From Microbacterium nanhaiense (GTDB lineage: Bacteria; Actinomycetota; Actinomycetes; Actinomycetales; Microbacteriaceae): a DNA stretch of 64,000 nucleotides. Below, piece after piece: positions 47,058 through 54,781 of the stretch. The DNA is taken from the NCBI RefSeq assembly GCF_014646015.1, contig NZ_BMMQ01000005.1:124001-188000 (forward strand), written 5' to 3'. The notes under the pieces were generated by a model that searched no databases, was not told the origin of the DNA, and saw only the letters and a list, made by a program, of their open reading frames with translations. Every line of letters starts with the position of its first letter. Positions within the stretch are counted from its first letter, which is position 1. Position numbers and translations under genes: made by a program.

Positions 47058-47067
47058 AGAATAAGCT
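47058..47067. promoter_or_regulatory. Overlapping divergent -10 boxes (elaA-like / truB)
   Basis: The reverse-strand -10 is TATTCT (47063-47058), 6 bases from the ElaA-type start. The forward -10 is TAAGCT (47062-47067), 7 bases from the truB start. They share the TA at 47062-47063 within a 23-base intergenic region. Confidence 0.6.
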
Positions 47068-47074
47068 GAACAGC

Positions 47075-47965
47075 ATGACAGCTTCCGGGATCCTCCTCGT
47101 CGACAAGCCCACCGGAATCACCAGTCACGATGTCGTCGCACGATCGCGTCGGGCGCGCGGGACGCGAAAGATCGGGCACGCCGGAACACTCGACCCCATG
47201 GCCACGGGGCTTCTCATCGTCGGCGTGGAGCAGGCGACGCGCCTGCTGACCTTCATCGTGGGCTGCGACAAGACCTACCTCGCGACGGTGCGGCTCGGTG
47301 CGACGACGACGACCGACGACGCCGACGGCGACGTCGTGACAGAGGCATACGCGGACGCCGTCTCCGCCGCCACCGACGAGCGCATCCGCGCGGGCATCGC
47401 GCAGCTCACGGGACGCATCTCGCAGGTGCCCAGCAAGGTGTCGGCGATCAAGGTCGATGGCAAGCGTGCCTATGACCTCGTGCGCCAGGGCGTCGAGGTC
47501 GAACTGAAGGCGCGCGAGGTGACCGTGACGCGCTTCGAGATCACGGAGATCCGCCGCGGCGCGGATCACATCGATCTGGACGTCATCGTCGACTGCTCGT
47601 CCGGCACCTACATCCGTGCGCTCGCGCGGGACCTGGGCGCCGGGCTCGGCGTCGGCGGGCACCTCACGATGCTCCGCCGCACGCGGATCGGCGGATTCGA
47701 CGTCGCGCACGCCGTCCCGGTGGATGGCATCGAGGAGGCCCGGCTCGTATCGCCCGCAGACGCGGCGACGGCGGTGCTGGGCCGGCTCGACGTGAGCGAG
47801 GACGTCGCCCGCGACCTGCGTCACGGCAAGCGCGTGGAGGCGCCCGATGAGTTCGACGGGCGCCGCGCCGCGATCGCGCCCGATGGATCGCTGATCGGCG
47901 TCGTCGAGCGCCGCGGATCCACGATGAAGAGCGTCATGAACATGCCCGAGGAGGCCTCGAAATGA
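47075..47965 (+). CDS. truB: tRNA pseudouridine(55) synthase
   Basis: Makes pseudouridine 55 in the T-loop of tRNAs. The 296 residues include the catalytic aspartate (Asp40) in HAGTLDPMATGLL and the family features DKPTGITSHD and SSGTYIRALARDLG. The ATG follows TAAGCT by 7 bases with no ribosome site. It overlaps the next gene by ATGA, starting the operon truB - two membrane proteins - ribF. Confidence 0.95.
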   Translation: MTASGILLVDKPTGITSHDVVARSRRARGTRKIGHAGTLDPMATGLLIVGVEQATRLLTFIVGCDKTYLATVRLGATTTTDDADGDVVTEAYADAVSAATDERIRAGIAQLTGRISQVPSKVSAIKVDGKRAYDLVRQGVEVELKAREVTVTRFEITEIRRGADHIDLDVIVDCSSGTYIRALARDLGAGLGVGGHLTMLRRTRIGGFDVAHAVPVDGIEEARLVSPADAATAVLGRLDVSEDVARDLRHGKRVEAPDEFDGRRAAIAPDGSLIGVVERRGSTMKSVMNMPEEASK

Positions 47966-48330
47966 TCCTGTGGTTCACCATCGCGCAGATCGCTCTCGCG
48001 GTGATCGTCGGGCTGCTCTGCATTGGGCTCGGGCTCGCCGGCCGTCGGCCGGGCGACGTATCGGTCGGGGCGATGGCGCTCCTGCAGCTCGTCCTCATCG
48101 CGCAGATCATCGTCGCGATCGTCGCGCCGTTCGTCGGCAACTCGCCGACGGGGAGCATACTCGAGTTCTGGACCTACCTCGTCACGGCCGCGGTGCTGCC
48201 GCTCGCCGGCATCATTTGGGCCTTCATCGACCGCGGGCGGTGGAGCGTGGTCGTCATGGGCGTGCTCGCCCTCGCGGTGGCCGTGATGACGTATCGCGAG
48301 TGGGTCATCTGGACCGTTCAGGGCGCCTAG
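47962..48330 (+). CDS. Four-helix membrane protein of unknown function
   Basis: A 122-residue protein with four hydrophobic segments (about 4-27, 37-58, 68-90, 97-115) and few charged residues; I recognise no catalytic motif. ATGA overlap with truB. Genes of this kind between truB and ribF occur in related actinobacteria, so it is a conserved but uncharacterised neighbour. Confidence 0.8.
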   Translation: MILWFTIAQIALAVIVGLLCIGLGLAGRRPGDVSVGAMALLQLVLIAQIIVAIVAPFVGNSPTGSILEFWTYLVTAAVLPLAGIIWAFIDRGRWSVVVMGVLALAVAVMTYREWVIWTVQGA

Positions 48331-48357
48331 ATCCGCGCGCGCGTAATATTTGCTGAT

Positions 48358-48777
48358 ATGTCTGACACACGCTCGAGCCGCCGCGTGACCGGCGTCGGCA
48401 CGGTCCTCACCTTCGTCTACGCGATCATGGCGCTCGGCGCCACGGGCCGCTCGTTCGTGCAGATCGTGGAGCGGTTCGACGAGGCGCCGCTCCCGTACCT
48501 GCTGAGCGCGGCCTCCGCCGTGGTCTACATCCTCGCGACCGTCGCCCTGCTGCTCTCCAAGAGCCGCAGGTGGTACCGGATCGCGTGGATCGCCGTCGCG
48601 TTCGAACTGGTGGGCGTGATCGTCGTCGGTACGCTGAGCGTCGCCGCTCCGGATATCTTCCACGCCGACGCGACCGTCTGGTCGTACTACGGCAGCGGCT
48701 ACTACTGGATCCCGCTCGTGCTGCCGATCGTGGGCCTGTGGTACCTCGCCTCGCAGCGGAAGAAGGTCGTCGCGTGA
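48358..48777 (+). CDS. Four-helix membrane protein of unknown function
   Basis: A 139-residue protein with four predicted membrane helices and a Trp/Tyr-rich loop (WSYYGSGYYWIP) before the last one. TAATAT (48344-48349) lies 8 bases before the ATG, so it may have its own leaderless promoter as well as read-through from truB. It overlaps ribF by GTGA. No family recognised beyond DUF-type conserved membrane proteins. Confidence 0.8.
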   Translation: MSDTRSSRRVTGVGTVLTFVYAIMALGATGRSFVQIVERFDEAPLPYLLSAASAVVYILATVALLLSKSRRWYRIAWIAVAFELVGVIVVGTLSVAAPDIFHADATVWSYYGSGYYWIPLVLPIVGLWYLASQRKKVVA

Positions 48778-49775
48778 TCGTCGTTCAGGATCCCTCCGAG
48801 CTGCCGGACGACTTCGGCGACACGATCGTCGCGATCGGCAAGTTCGACGGCGTGCACGCCGGTCACCGCACCATCATCGACCACGTGCTCCTCGACGCGG
48901 TCGAGGCGGACGCGCGCACCGTCGCGGTGACCTTCGACCGCAACCCGCTGGCGACCATCGCCCCGGAGCACTGCCCCGAGCAGGTCGTCGGCGTCGAGCA
49001 GAAGATCGATCTTCTCGCCGGAACCGGGCTCGACGCGGCGCTCGTGCTGACCTTCGACAAGGAACTCGCGGCCGTCCCGGCGGAGGAGTTCGTCACGCGC
49101 TATCTCGTCGACGGCCTGCATGCCAAGCGCATCCTCGTCGGTGAGGACTTCCGCTTCGGGCGCGGAGGCAAGGGCGATCCGGAGCTGCTGCGACGCATGG
49201 GCGAGCAATACGGGTTTACGGTCGCCGTCATGGCCGACGTCTCCAGCGGGCGCGACCACGAACCGGGCCGCCGCGTGTCGTCGACCTGGATCCGCGAGCT
49301 CCTCGCCGCGGGCGAGGTCGAGCGCGCCGCCAAGATCCTCGGGCACGCCCACGCGGTGCGCGGCGAGGTCGTGAAGGGCCTGCAGCGCGGGCGCGAGCTC
49401 GGCTTTCCCACGGCGAACCTCTCACCGGACCTGTCGGGCTTCGTGCCCGCCGATGGCGTCTACGCCGGCTGGGTCGCGGTCGTCCCGCCCGACGGGGAGA
49501 TCGCCACGGGCGCGCAGTTCCCGGCGGCGATCTCGGTGGGCACCAACCCCACCTTCGATGACGTGCCCGAGCGCGTCGTCGAGGCGCACGTCCTGGGCCG
49601 CAACGACCTGGATCTCTACGGCCGCACCGTCGACGTCTACTTCTCCTACCGGATCCGCGGCATGATCGCCTTCGACGGTCTCGAGCCCCTCATCGCGCAG
49701 ATGCACGACGACGTGGAGAAGGCGTTGACGCTGCTCCGATCGCGTCCGCGGGCGATTCGCGGGCTGATGGCGTAG
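48774..49775 (+). CDS. ribF: Bifunctional riboflavin kinase/FMN adenylyltransferase
   Basis: Makes FMN then FAD. The 333 residues have the N-terminal adenylyltransferase (IGKFDGVHAGH) and the C-terminal riboflavin kinase (GFPTANL, then GTNPTF). The GTG start overlaps the upstream membrane-protein stop. In most actinobacteria rpsO follows directly; here rpsO is 12.7 kb away. TAGACT at the ribF stop (49773-49778) may serve the next gene. Confidence 0.95.
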   Translation: MIVVQDPSELPDDFGDTIVAIGKFDGVHAGHRTIIDHVLLDAVEADARTVAVTFDRNPLATIAPEHCPEQVVGVEQKIDLLAGTGLDAALVLTFDKELAAVPAEEFVTRYLVDGLHAKRILVGEDFRFGRGGKGDPELLRRMGEQYGFTVAVMADVSSGRDHEPGRRVSSTWIRELLAAGEVERAAKILGHAHAVRGEVVKGLQRGRELGFPTANLSPDLSGFVPADGVYAGWVAVVPPDGEIATGAQFPAAISVGTNPTFDDVPERVVEAHVLGRNDLDLYGRTVDVYFSYRIRGMIAFDGLEPLIAQMHDDVEKALTLLRSRPRAIRGLMA

Positions 49776-49921
49776 ACTATCCGCGTTATCCGCGGGGCGC
49801 GCCGCTCGGGCTCTCGCCCGGCCCACTAGCCGGAACGATCGAGTTCCCTCCGACACCGTCACGCGATGCACGACCTCACGGCCCGCAGGCCCCGGCCGCG
49901 GCGAATTGGCTCAGGAGGAGC

Positions 49922-52072
49922 ATGCCGAGCACGGCACCCGCGCGACAGCGCAAGAAGTCCTCGTCTTCCAGGCGCGACGACGAGGCGCCCATCATCCCCA
50001 TCCTCGCGCGCAAGGTGCGCGAGGTGGAGGCAAAGGCGCAGAAGAACAAGCTGGGACCGACGAATCGCGTCAAGTTCCAGGTCATCGCCTTCCTCGTGCG
50101 CGAGGAGCGCGCGCGGGTGAAGGAAGACCCCGAGATCACCGACAGTGCCCGCGCGGAGCTGCTCAAGCGCCTCGACGGCGTGGCGACGATCCTCGCGAAG
50201 ACGGCGGCCCGCGACACCTCGCTCATCCAGCTGCTCGAGGCGGATCAGGCGACGAGCCCCGTCGCCAAGCGGATGCGCCGCGACTGGCTGCTCGATGCGG
50301 GCGTCGAACTGCCGCCGGAAGAACTCGTGATCGATGACGCGAAGCCTGTCGCGGCGGAGACGATCGTTCCCGCCGTCGCCGCCGAGCGCGCGGTCCGGCC
50401 CGTCCAAGTGCAGTCTCGGATCGACGCGAACCCGTTCCGCGCGCCGTCCTCGTACCATCCGGCCGGCGGCGACCAGCCGCGCCGGCGGCTCGACGGCTGG
50501 GAGCTCATGAGCCCGCTGTACAAGTCGTTCGCGCTGGGTGCCGGCGGCGGATCCGCGACGATGCCGCTGCCGGAGGTGCCGGAGTTCGACCGCGTCTCGC
50601 CGCGCGGCCTCGAGATCATGAAGCACCAGGCTCGATTCCTCGAGTCGGTGCGTGCGGGACACCGCCGCTTCCTCCTCGCCGACGAACCGGGTCTCGGTAA
50701 GACGGCGCAGTCGGTTCTCGCGGCGAGCATCGCGGAGGCATACCCGCTGCTGGTGGTCGTGCCGAACGTGGTGAAGATGAACTGGGCGCGTGAGGTCGAG
50801 CGGTGGACGCCGCAGCGCCGCGCCACCGTCATCGCCGGCGACGGTAAGGACATCGACGCCTTCGCCGACGTGTTCATCGTCAACTACGAGATCCTCGACC
50901 GACACCTCGGCTGGCTGAGCGAGATCGGGCTGGAGGGCATCGTCGTCGACGAGGCGCACTTCATCAAAAACCTGTCTTCCCAGCGCTCGCAGAACGTGCT
51001 CGCGCTCTCCCAGCGCGTGCGGCAGACGGCGCCCAGCGGCAACCCGCTGCTGATGGCCCTTACCGGCACGCCCCTCATCAACGACGTCGAGGACTTCGAC
51101 GCGATCTGGCGATTCCTGGACTGGACCGACGGCGTCAAGCCCGGGCCGGAGCTCATGGAGCGCCTCGACGCGACGGGGTACACGCCGGCGGATAAGGCGT
51201 TCTACCCTGCGGCCCGCCAGGCCGTGATCGACATGGGCATCGTCCGCCGCCGCAAGAAGGACGTGGCGACCGACCTGCCGGACAAGCTCATCGCCGACAT
51301 GCCGGTGCAGCTCGATGACGAGTTCGGGCGCTCCATCGCCCGGGCCGAGCAGGAGCTCGCAAAGCGGCTCGCCGACCGGTACCACCGGATCCTCGCCGCG
51401 CGCGGCGACCGCGGTCTTGCGCACGGCGAGATCGACGAGGACATCGTCGACCTCGTCGCCCATGGCGAGCTCGAGGAATCGCGTGCCGCCGGAACCGACG
51501 GCGACAACGTGTTCTCCATGGTGCGTCGTATCGGTCAGGCCAAGGCGCTCCTCGCCGCGGACTACGCGGCTCAGCTGCAGCGCTCGGTCGGCAAGGTCGT
51601 GTTCTTCGCGAAGCACATCGACGTCATGGACGCGGCCGAGAGGCACTTCGCCGAGGCCGGCGTCCGCTCGGTGTCGATCCGCGGCGAGCAGTCAACAGCG
51701 GCCCGCCAGCAGGCGATCGACGCCTTCAACGGCGACCCCGAGGTGGGCATCGCCGTGTGTTCGCTCACCGCGGCGGGCGTGGGCGTCAACCTCCAGACGG
51801 CCTCGAACGTCGTGCTCGCCGAGCTGAGCTGGACCGCGGCGGAGCAGACGCAGGCGATCGACCGCGTGCACCGCATCGGCCAGGACGAGCCCGTGACCGC
51901 CTGGCGGATCATCGCCGCGCACACGATCGACCAGAAGATCGCCGAGCTCATCGACTCGAAGGAAGGGCTCGCGGCCCGCGCCCTCGACGGCATGCAGGTC
52001 GACGACGCGGCGACCGAGTCCGTGCAGCTGGCGGCCCTCAAGTCGCTGCTGCGCGACGCGCTCGGCGCCTGA
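49922..52072 (+). CDS. SNF2-family DNA helicase/translocase
   Basis: A 716-residue ATP-dependent DNA translocase. A charged, helical N-terminal region (about 1-215) precedes RecA-like domain 1 (motif I DEPGLGKT, residues 254-261; motif II DEAH, residues 343-346; TGTPLIND) and RecA-like domain 2 (VFFAKHIDV, LTAAGVGVNLQTA, and VI QAIDRVHRIGQ). It resembles the SMARCAL1/HepA branch that remodels replication or repair structures. The ATG follows AGGAGG. The role in the host is unknown. Confidence 0.9.
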   Translation: MPSTAPARQRKKSSSSRRDDEAPIIPILARKVREVEAKAQKNKLGPTNRVKFQVIAFLVREERARVKEDPEITDSARAELLKRLDGVATILAKTAARDTSLIQLLEADQATSPVAKRMRRDWLLDAGVELPPEELVIDDAKPVAAETIVPAVAAERAVRPVQVQSRIDANPFRAPSSYHPAGGDQPRRRLDGWELMSPLYKSFALGAGGGSATMPLPEVPEFDRVSPRGLEIMKHQARFLESVRAGHRRFLLADEPGLGKTAQSVLAASIAEAYPLLVVVPNVVKMNWAREVERWTPQRRATVIAGDGKDIDAFADVFIVNYEILDRHLGWLSEIGLEGIVVDEAHFIKNLSSQRSQNVLALSQRVRQTAPSGNPLLMALTGTPLINDVEDFDAIWRFLDWTDGVKPGPELMERLDATGYTPADKAFYPAARQAVIDMGIVRRRKKDVATDLPDKLIADMPVQLDDEFGRSIARAEQELAKRLADRYHRILAARGDRGLAHGEIDEDIVDLVAHGELEESRAAGTDGDNVFSMVRRIGQAKALLAADYAAQLQRSVGKVVFFAKHIDVMDAAERHFAEAGVRSVSIRGEQSTAARQQAIDAFNGDPEVGIAVCSLTAAGVGVNLQTASNVVLAELSWTAAEQTQAIDRVHRIGQDEPVTAWRIIAAHTIDQKIAELIDSKEGLAARALDGMQVDDAATESVQLAALKSLLRDALGA

Positions 52073-52082
52073 TCCGCGCCCG

Positions 52083-52138
52083 ACCCGACACGCAAGAGAC
52101 GGCCCCGCTATTGCGGGGTCGTCTCTTGCGTGTCGGGT
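52083..52138. terminator. 26-bp hairpin after the SNF2 gene
   Basis: A 26-bp stem (52083-52108 with 52113-52138; one G-U pair) with a four-base TATT loop and no downstream U-tract. It lies between two co-directional genes. Confidence 0.85.
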
Positions 52139-52219
52139 GAAACGTTCCAAGGGATCCGGCCGCGCGCGGGCCGCATTCACGATGCGGAATCACCCGTTCG
52201 GGGCTAGTAGTCTCGAGAT

Positions 52220-53248
52220 ATGAAGATCGGGATCCTGACGTCGGGCGGAGACTGCCCCGGGCTCAACGCCGTTATCCGTGGTGCGGTGCTCAAGGGCTCG
52301 CGCAAGTATGGCATCGAATTCGTGGGTATCCGGGATGGTTGGCGCGGTCTCGTCGACGCCGACTTCTTCCCGCTGCAGCGCGCCGACGTGAAGGGCCTGT
52401 CGAAGGTCGGCGGCACGATCCTCGGCACGAGCCGCACGAACCCCTACGAGGGCGACCGCGGCGGCGCCGAGAACATCAAGAAGACGATGTACGGGCATAA
52501 GCTCGACGGCATCATTGCGATCGGCGGTGAGGGCACGCTCGCGGCGGCGAACCGCCTGTGGAACGATGGCGTGCCGGTTCTCGGCGTTCCCAAGACGATC
52601 GACAACGACCTGCAGGCGACTGACTACTCGTTTGGTTTCGACACGGCCGTGAACATCGCCACCGAGGCGATGGACCGCCTGCGCACGACGGGTGACTCGC
52701 ACCAGCGCTGCATGGTCGCGGAGGTCATGGGTCGCCACGTCGGTTGGATCGCCCTGCACTCCGGCATGGCCGCCGGCGCGCACATCATCTGCATCCCCGA
52801 GGTGCCGCTGTCGATCGAGGAGATCTGCGAGCAGGTCGAGTCGGCCTCGGAGCGCGGGCGCGCCCCCCTCGTCGTCGTCGCCGAGGGCTTCAAGCTCAAG
52901 GGGCAGGACGAGGCATACTCCGACAAGGGCCTGGACGCCTTCAACCGTCCGCGCCTCGGCGGTATCGGCGAGGTGCTCGCGCCGCTGATCGAGGAGAAGA
53001 CCGGCATCGAGACCCGTTCGACGGTGCTCGGCCACATCCAGCGCGGCGGATCCCCGTCGGCTTTCGACCGCGTGCTCGCCACGCGCCTCGGCCTCAACGC
53101 GGCCGACGCCGTCATGGACGGAGCCTGGGGCCAGATGGTCGCGATGAAGGGAACCGACATCGAGCGCGTCACGTTCGAGGAGGCCCTCGGCGAGCTTCAC
53201 GAGGTGCCGCTGAGCCGCTACGAAGAGGCCGCCGCACTCTTCGGCTGA
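52220..53248 (+). CDS. pfkA: 6-phosphofructokinase
   Basis: Phosphorylates fructose-6-phosphate in glycolysis. The 342-residue protein has GGDCPGLNAVIRG, GGEGTL (residues 102-107) and PKTIDND. The glycine after Glu104, in place of the aspartate of PPi-dependent enzymes, indicates ATP as the donor. The ATG is 6 bases after TAGTCT (52208-52213), with no ribosome site, so it is probably leaderless. The 63-bp array 2 starts 16 bases after its stop. Confidence 0.94.
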   Translation: MKIGILTSGGDCPGLNAVIRGAVLKGSRKYGIEFVGIRDGWRGLVDADFFPLQRADVKGLSKVGGTILGTSRTNPYEGDRGGAENIKKTMYGHKLDGIIAIGGEGTLAAANRLWNDGVPVLGVPKTIDNDLQATDYSFGFDTAVNIATEAMDRLRTTGDSHQRCMVAEVMGRHVGWIALHSGMAAGAHIICIPEVPLSIEEICEQVESASERGRAPLVVVAEGFKLKGQDEAYSDKGLDAFNRPRLGGIGEVLAPLIEEKTGIETRSTVLGHIQRGGSPSAFDRVLATRLGLNAADAVMDGAWGQMVAMKGTDIERVTFEEALGELHEVPLSRYEEAAALFG

Positions 53249-53263
53249 TCTCCCTCCCATACC

Positions 53264-53485
53264 CGTGTCCCACTTGACGCGGTTATGGCGACGTCTTTCG
53301 AGCACCAAGTGGGACACGCCTTTTCGCGTGTCCCACTTTGTGCTGTTATGGGGTGGTCTTTCCGACGTTTAGTGGGACACGGATTGGGGCGTGTCCCAGT
53401 TGGTGCTGTTTTGGGGTGCTCTTTCCGACGTTTAGTGGGACACGGGGTGGGGCGTGTCCCACTGAACGTCAGAAAAGCAGCCCGA
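53264..53485. repeat. Palindrome array 2 (three and a half 63-bp units)
   Basis: Units begin at 53264, 53327, 53390 and 53453, each 63 bases apart. The last is a half unit whose sequence after CGTGTCCCACT resembles the reverse complement of the closing half of units 2 and 3. Outer arms CGTGTCCCAC / GTGGGACACG are kept while inner bases differ from array 1. It fills the gap between pfkA and the DUF559 gene. Confidence 0.9.
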
Positions 53486-53495
53486 GCGTATCCCG

Positions 53496-54425
53496 TCAGC
53501 GTCCGGGCGCGTGGGGGCGCCATCCCGCTTCCCACAGGGCTTCGCCCACGAGGCCCGGAGCCTGAGGGGCGTCGCCGCGCATGTGGTGGCGAAGGATCCG
53601 AACCAGGTGATAGCCCTGCCGGCGGATCATCTCCCAGCGGTCGGCGTCCTTCTCGAACTGCTCCGGATCCGCCGCATGCTGTCGGCCGTCGTACTCGACG
53701 GCCACTTTCCATCGGGGATACAGCATGTCCATGCGAGCGATAAACGTGCCTCGTACGTCGAAAATCTCAACATTCAGCTCCGGCTCCGGAAGCCCGTTCC
53801 TCACCAGCATCAGCCGGAGCGCGGTCTCCCGCGGCGACTCCGAGCCAATCCGGGCCAGACGCAACGCCGTTTCGAGGATCCGGCCGCGCATGTCGCCCAT
53901 CTCCTCAAGTTCCTGCCAGAGCTCTTCGATCGTGCAGAGCCCGCGGCGCGGAAGGATCAGGTGGTCCGCGGCCGCGACGAGCGCATCGAGCGGCCACGAG
54001 TAGCCGGCCTGACGCCACGCCCGGGGCAGGGACTCGACGAGGAATCCGCCGGAATGGGTGAGAAGTAGAGGCGCGCGGCGCTGCAGACGATGACCCGTGA
54101 CTCCGGGGATCCTCGGCTCGCGCCGCGGCCTATGCGCGGCGACGTGTAAGGCGGCGGGATCGAGGCCGCCCGGTAGCGGTACGCCGGCGAGCGCCAGCGC
54201 CGTTGCCTGGTTGTAGAACTGCCAAGGCTCGAGACGGGGCGCATATTCGACGCACCTGTCGAGGAGCTCGCGGGGCGGCTCTGGATCCATTGAGCGGATG
54301 CCGCGATAGGGTGCGCGCAGGTCACGCGCTCTCAATCGAGCTCGCGAAACGCCGAGTTCGTCGGCCTGTGCGACGCTGAACGGGCGTGCGCTCAACGAAG
54401 GGGGAAGCGGGGCAGGGATCCTCAT
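53496..54425 (-). CDS. DUF559 endonuclease-fold protein with AbiEi-like wHTH
   Basis: A 309-residue protein. The N-terminus has a winged-helix-like segment (about residues 15-45: QADELGVSRARLRAR, YRGIRS) as in AbiEi-type antitoxin proteins. The C-terminus has the DUF559 (Vsr-like/PD-(D/E)XK) pattern: VAVEYDGRQHAADPEQFEKD and WEMIRRQGYHLVRI. The ATG at 54425 is 6 bases after CATCCT (reverse strand). It is flanked by palindrome arrays 2 and 3. Proteins of this kind are common in actinobacteria and of unknown function. Confidence 0.8.
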   Translation of the reverse strand: MRIPAPLPPSLSARPFSVAQADELGVSRARLRARDLRAPYRGIRSMDPEPPRELLDRCVEYAPRLEPWQFYNQATALALAGVPLPGGLDPAALHVAAHRPRREPRIPGVTGHRLQRRAPLLLTHSGGFLVESLPRAWRQAGYSWPLDALVAAADHLILPRRGLCTIEELWQELEEMGDMRGRILETALRLARIGSESPRETALRLMLVRNGLPEPELNVEIFDVRGTFIARMDMLYPRWKVAVEYDGRQHAADPEQFEKDADRWEMIRRQGYHLVRILRHHMRGDAPQAPGLVGEALWEAGWRPHAPGR

Positions 54426-54527
54426 CTCTCGAGGATGTCGCGTCGGCCGTGACGACGACGGCGCGCGGGGGCCGATTGTGGACAGATCCGGCGTTAAGGC
54501 GAAATCTGTGGATAATTCTGCGCATTG

Positions 54528-54774
54528 CGTGTCCCACTTAGCGCGGGATTGGCGCGCCCATTGCGACATCAACTGGGACACGCCCCGGACCGTGTCCCAC
54601 TAAGTGCGGGATTGGCGCGCCCATTGCGACATCAACTGGGACACGCCCCAATCCGTGTCCCACTAAACGCGGGAATGGCGCACCTATTCCGACATCAACT
54701 GGGACACACCCCACACCGTGTCCCACTAAACGCACGAATAGCGCCCGCATACCCGCACCAAGTGGGACACGCTC
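54528..54774. repeat. Palindrome array 3 (four 63-bp units)
   Basis: Units begin at 54528, 54591, 54654 and 54717, each 63 bases apart, with outer arms CGTGTCCCACT / CTGGGACACG (AGTGGGACACG in unit 4). The inner part (GCGGGATTGGCGCGCCCATTGCGACAT type in units 1-2) differs from arrays 1, 2 and 4, and unit 4 has a further variant. It ends 8 bases before the aspA stop. Confidence 0.92.
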
Positions 54775-54781
54775 CGGAAGG

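Noticed and set aside
52220..53248. PPi-dependent phosphofructokinase
   Set aside because: The residue after the acidic position in GGEGT is glycine, as in ATP-dependent enzymes, not the aspartate of PPi-dependent ones.
54525..54780. Protein made of 21-residue repeats in the 63-bp arrays
   Set aside because: The repeats are open in several frames because 63 is divisible by three. There is no start context and no codon bias; they are non-coding hairpins.
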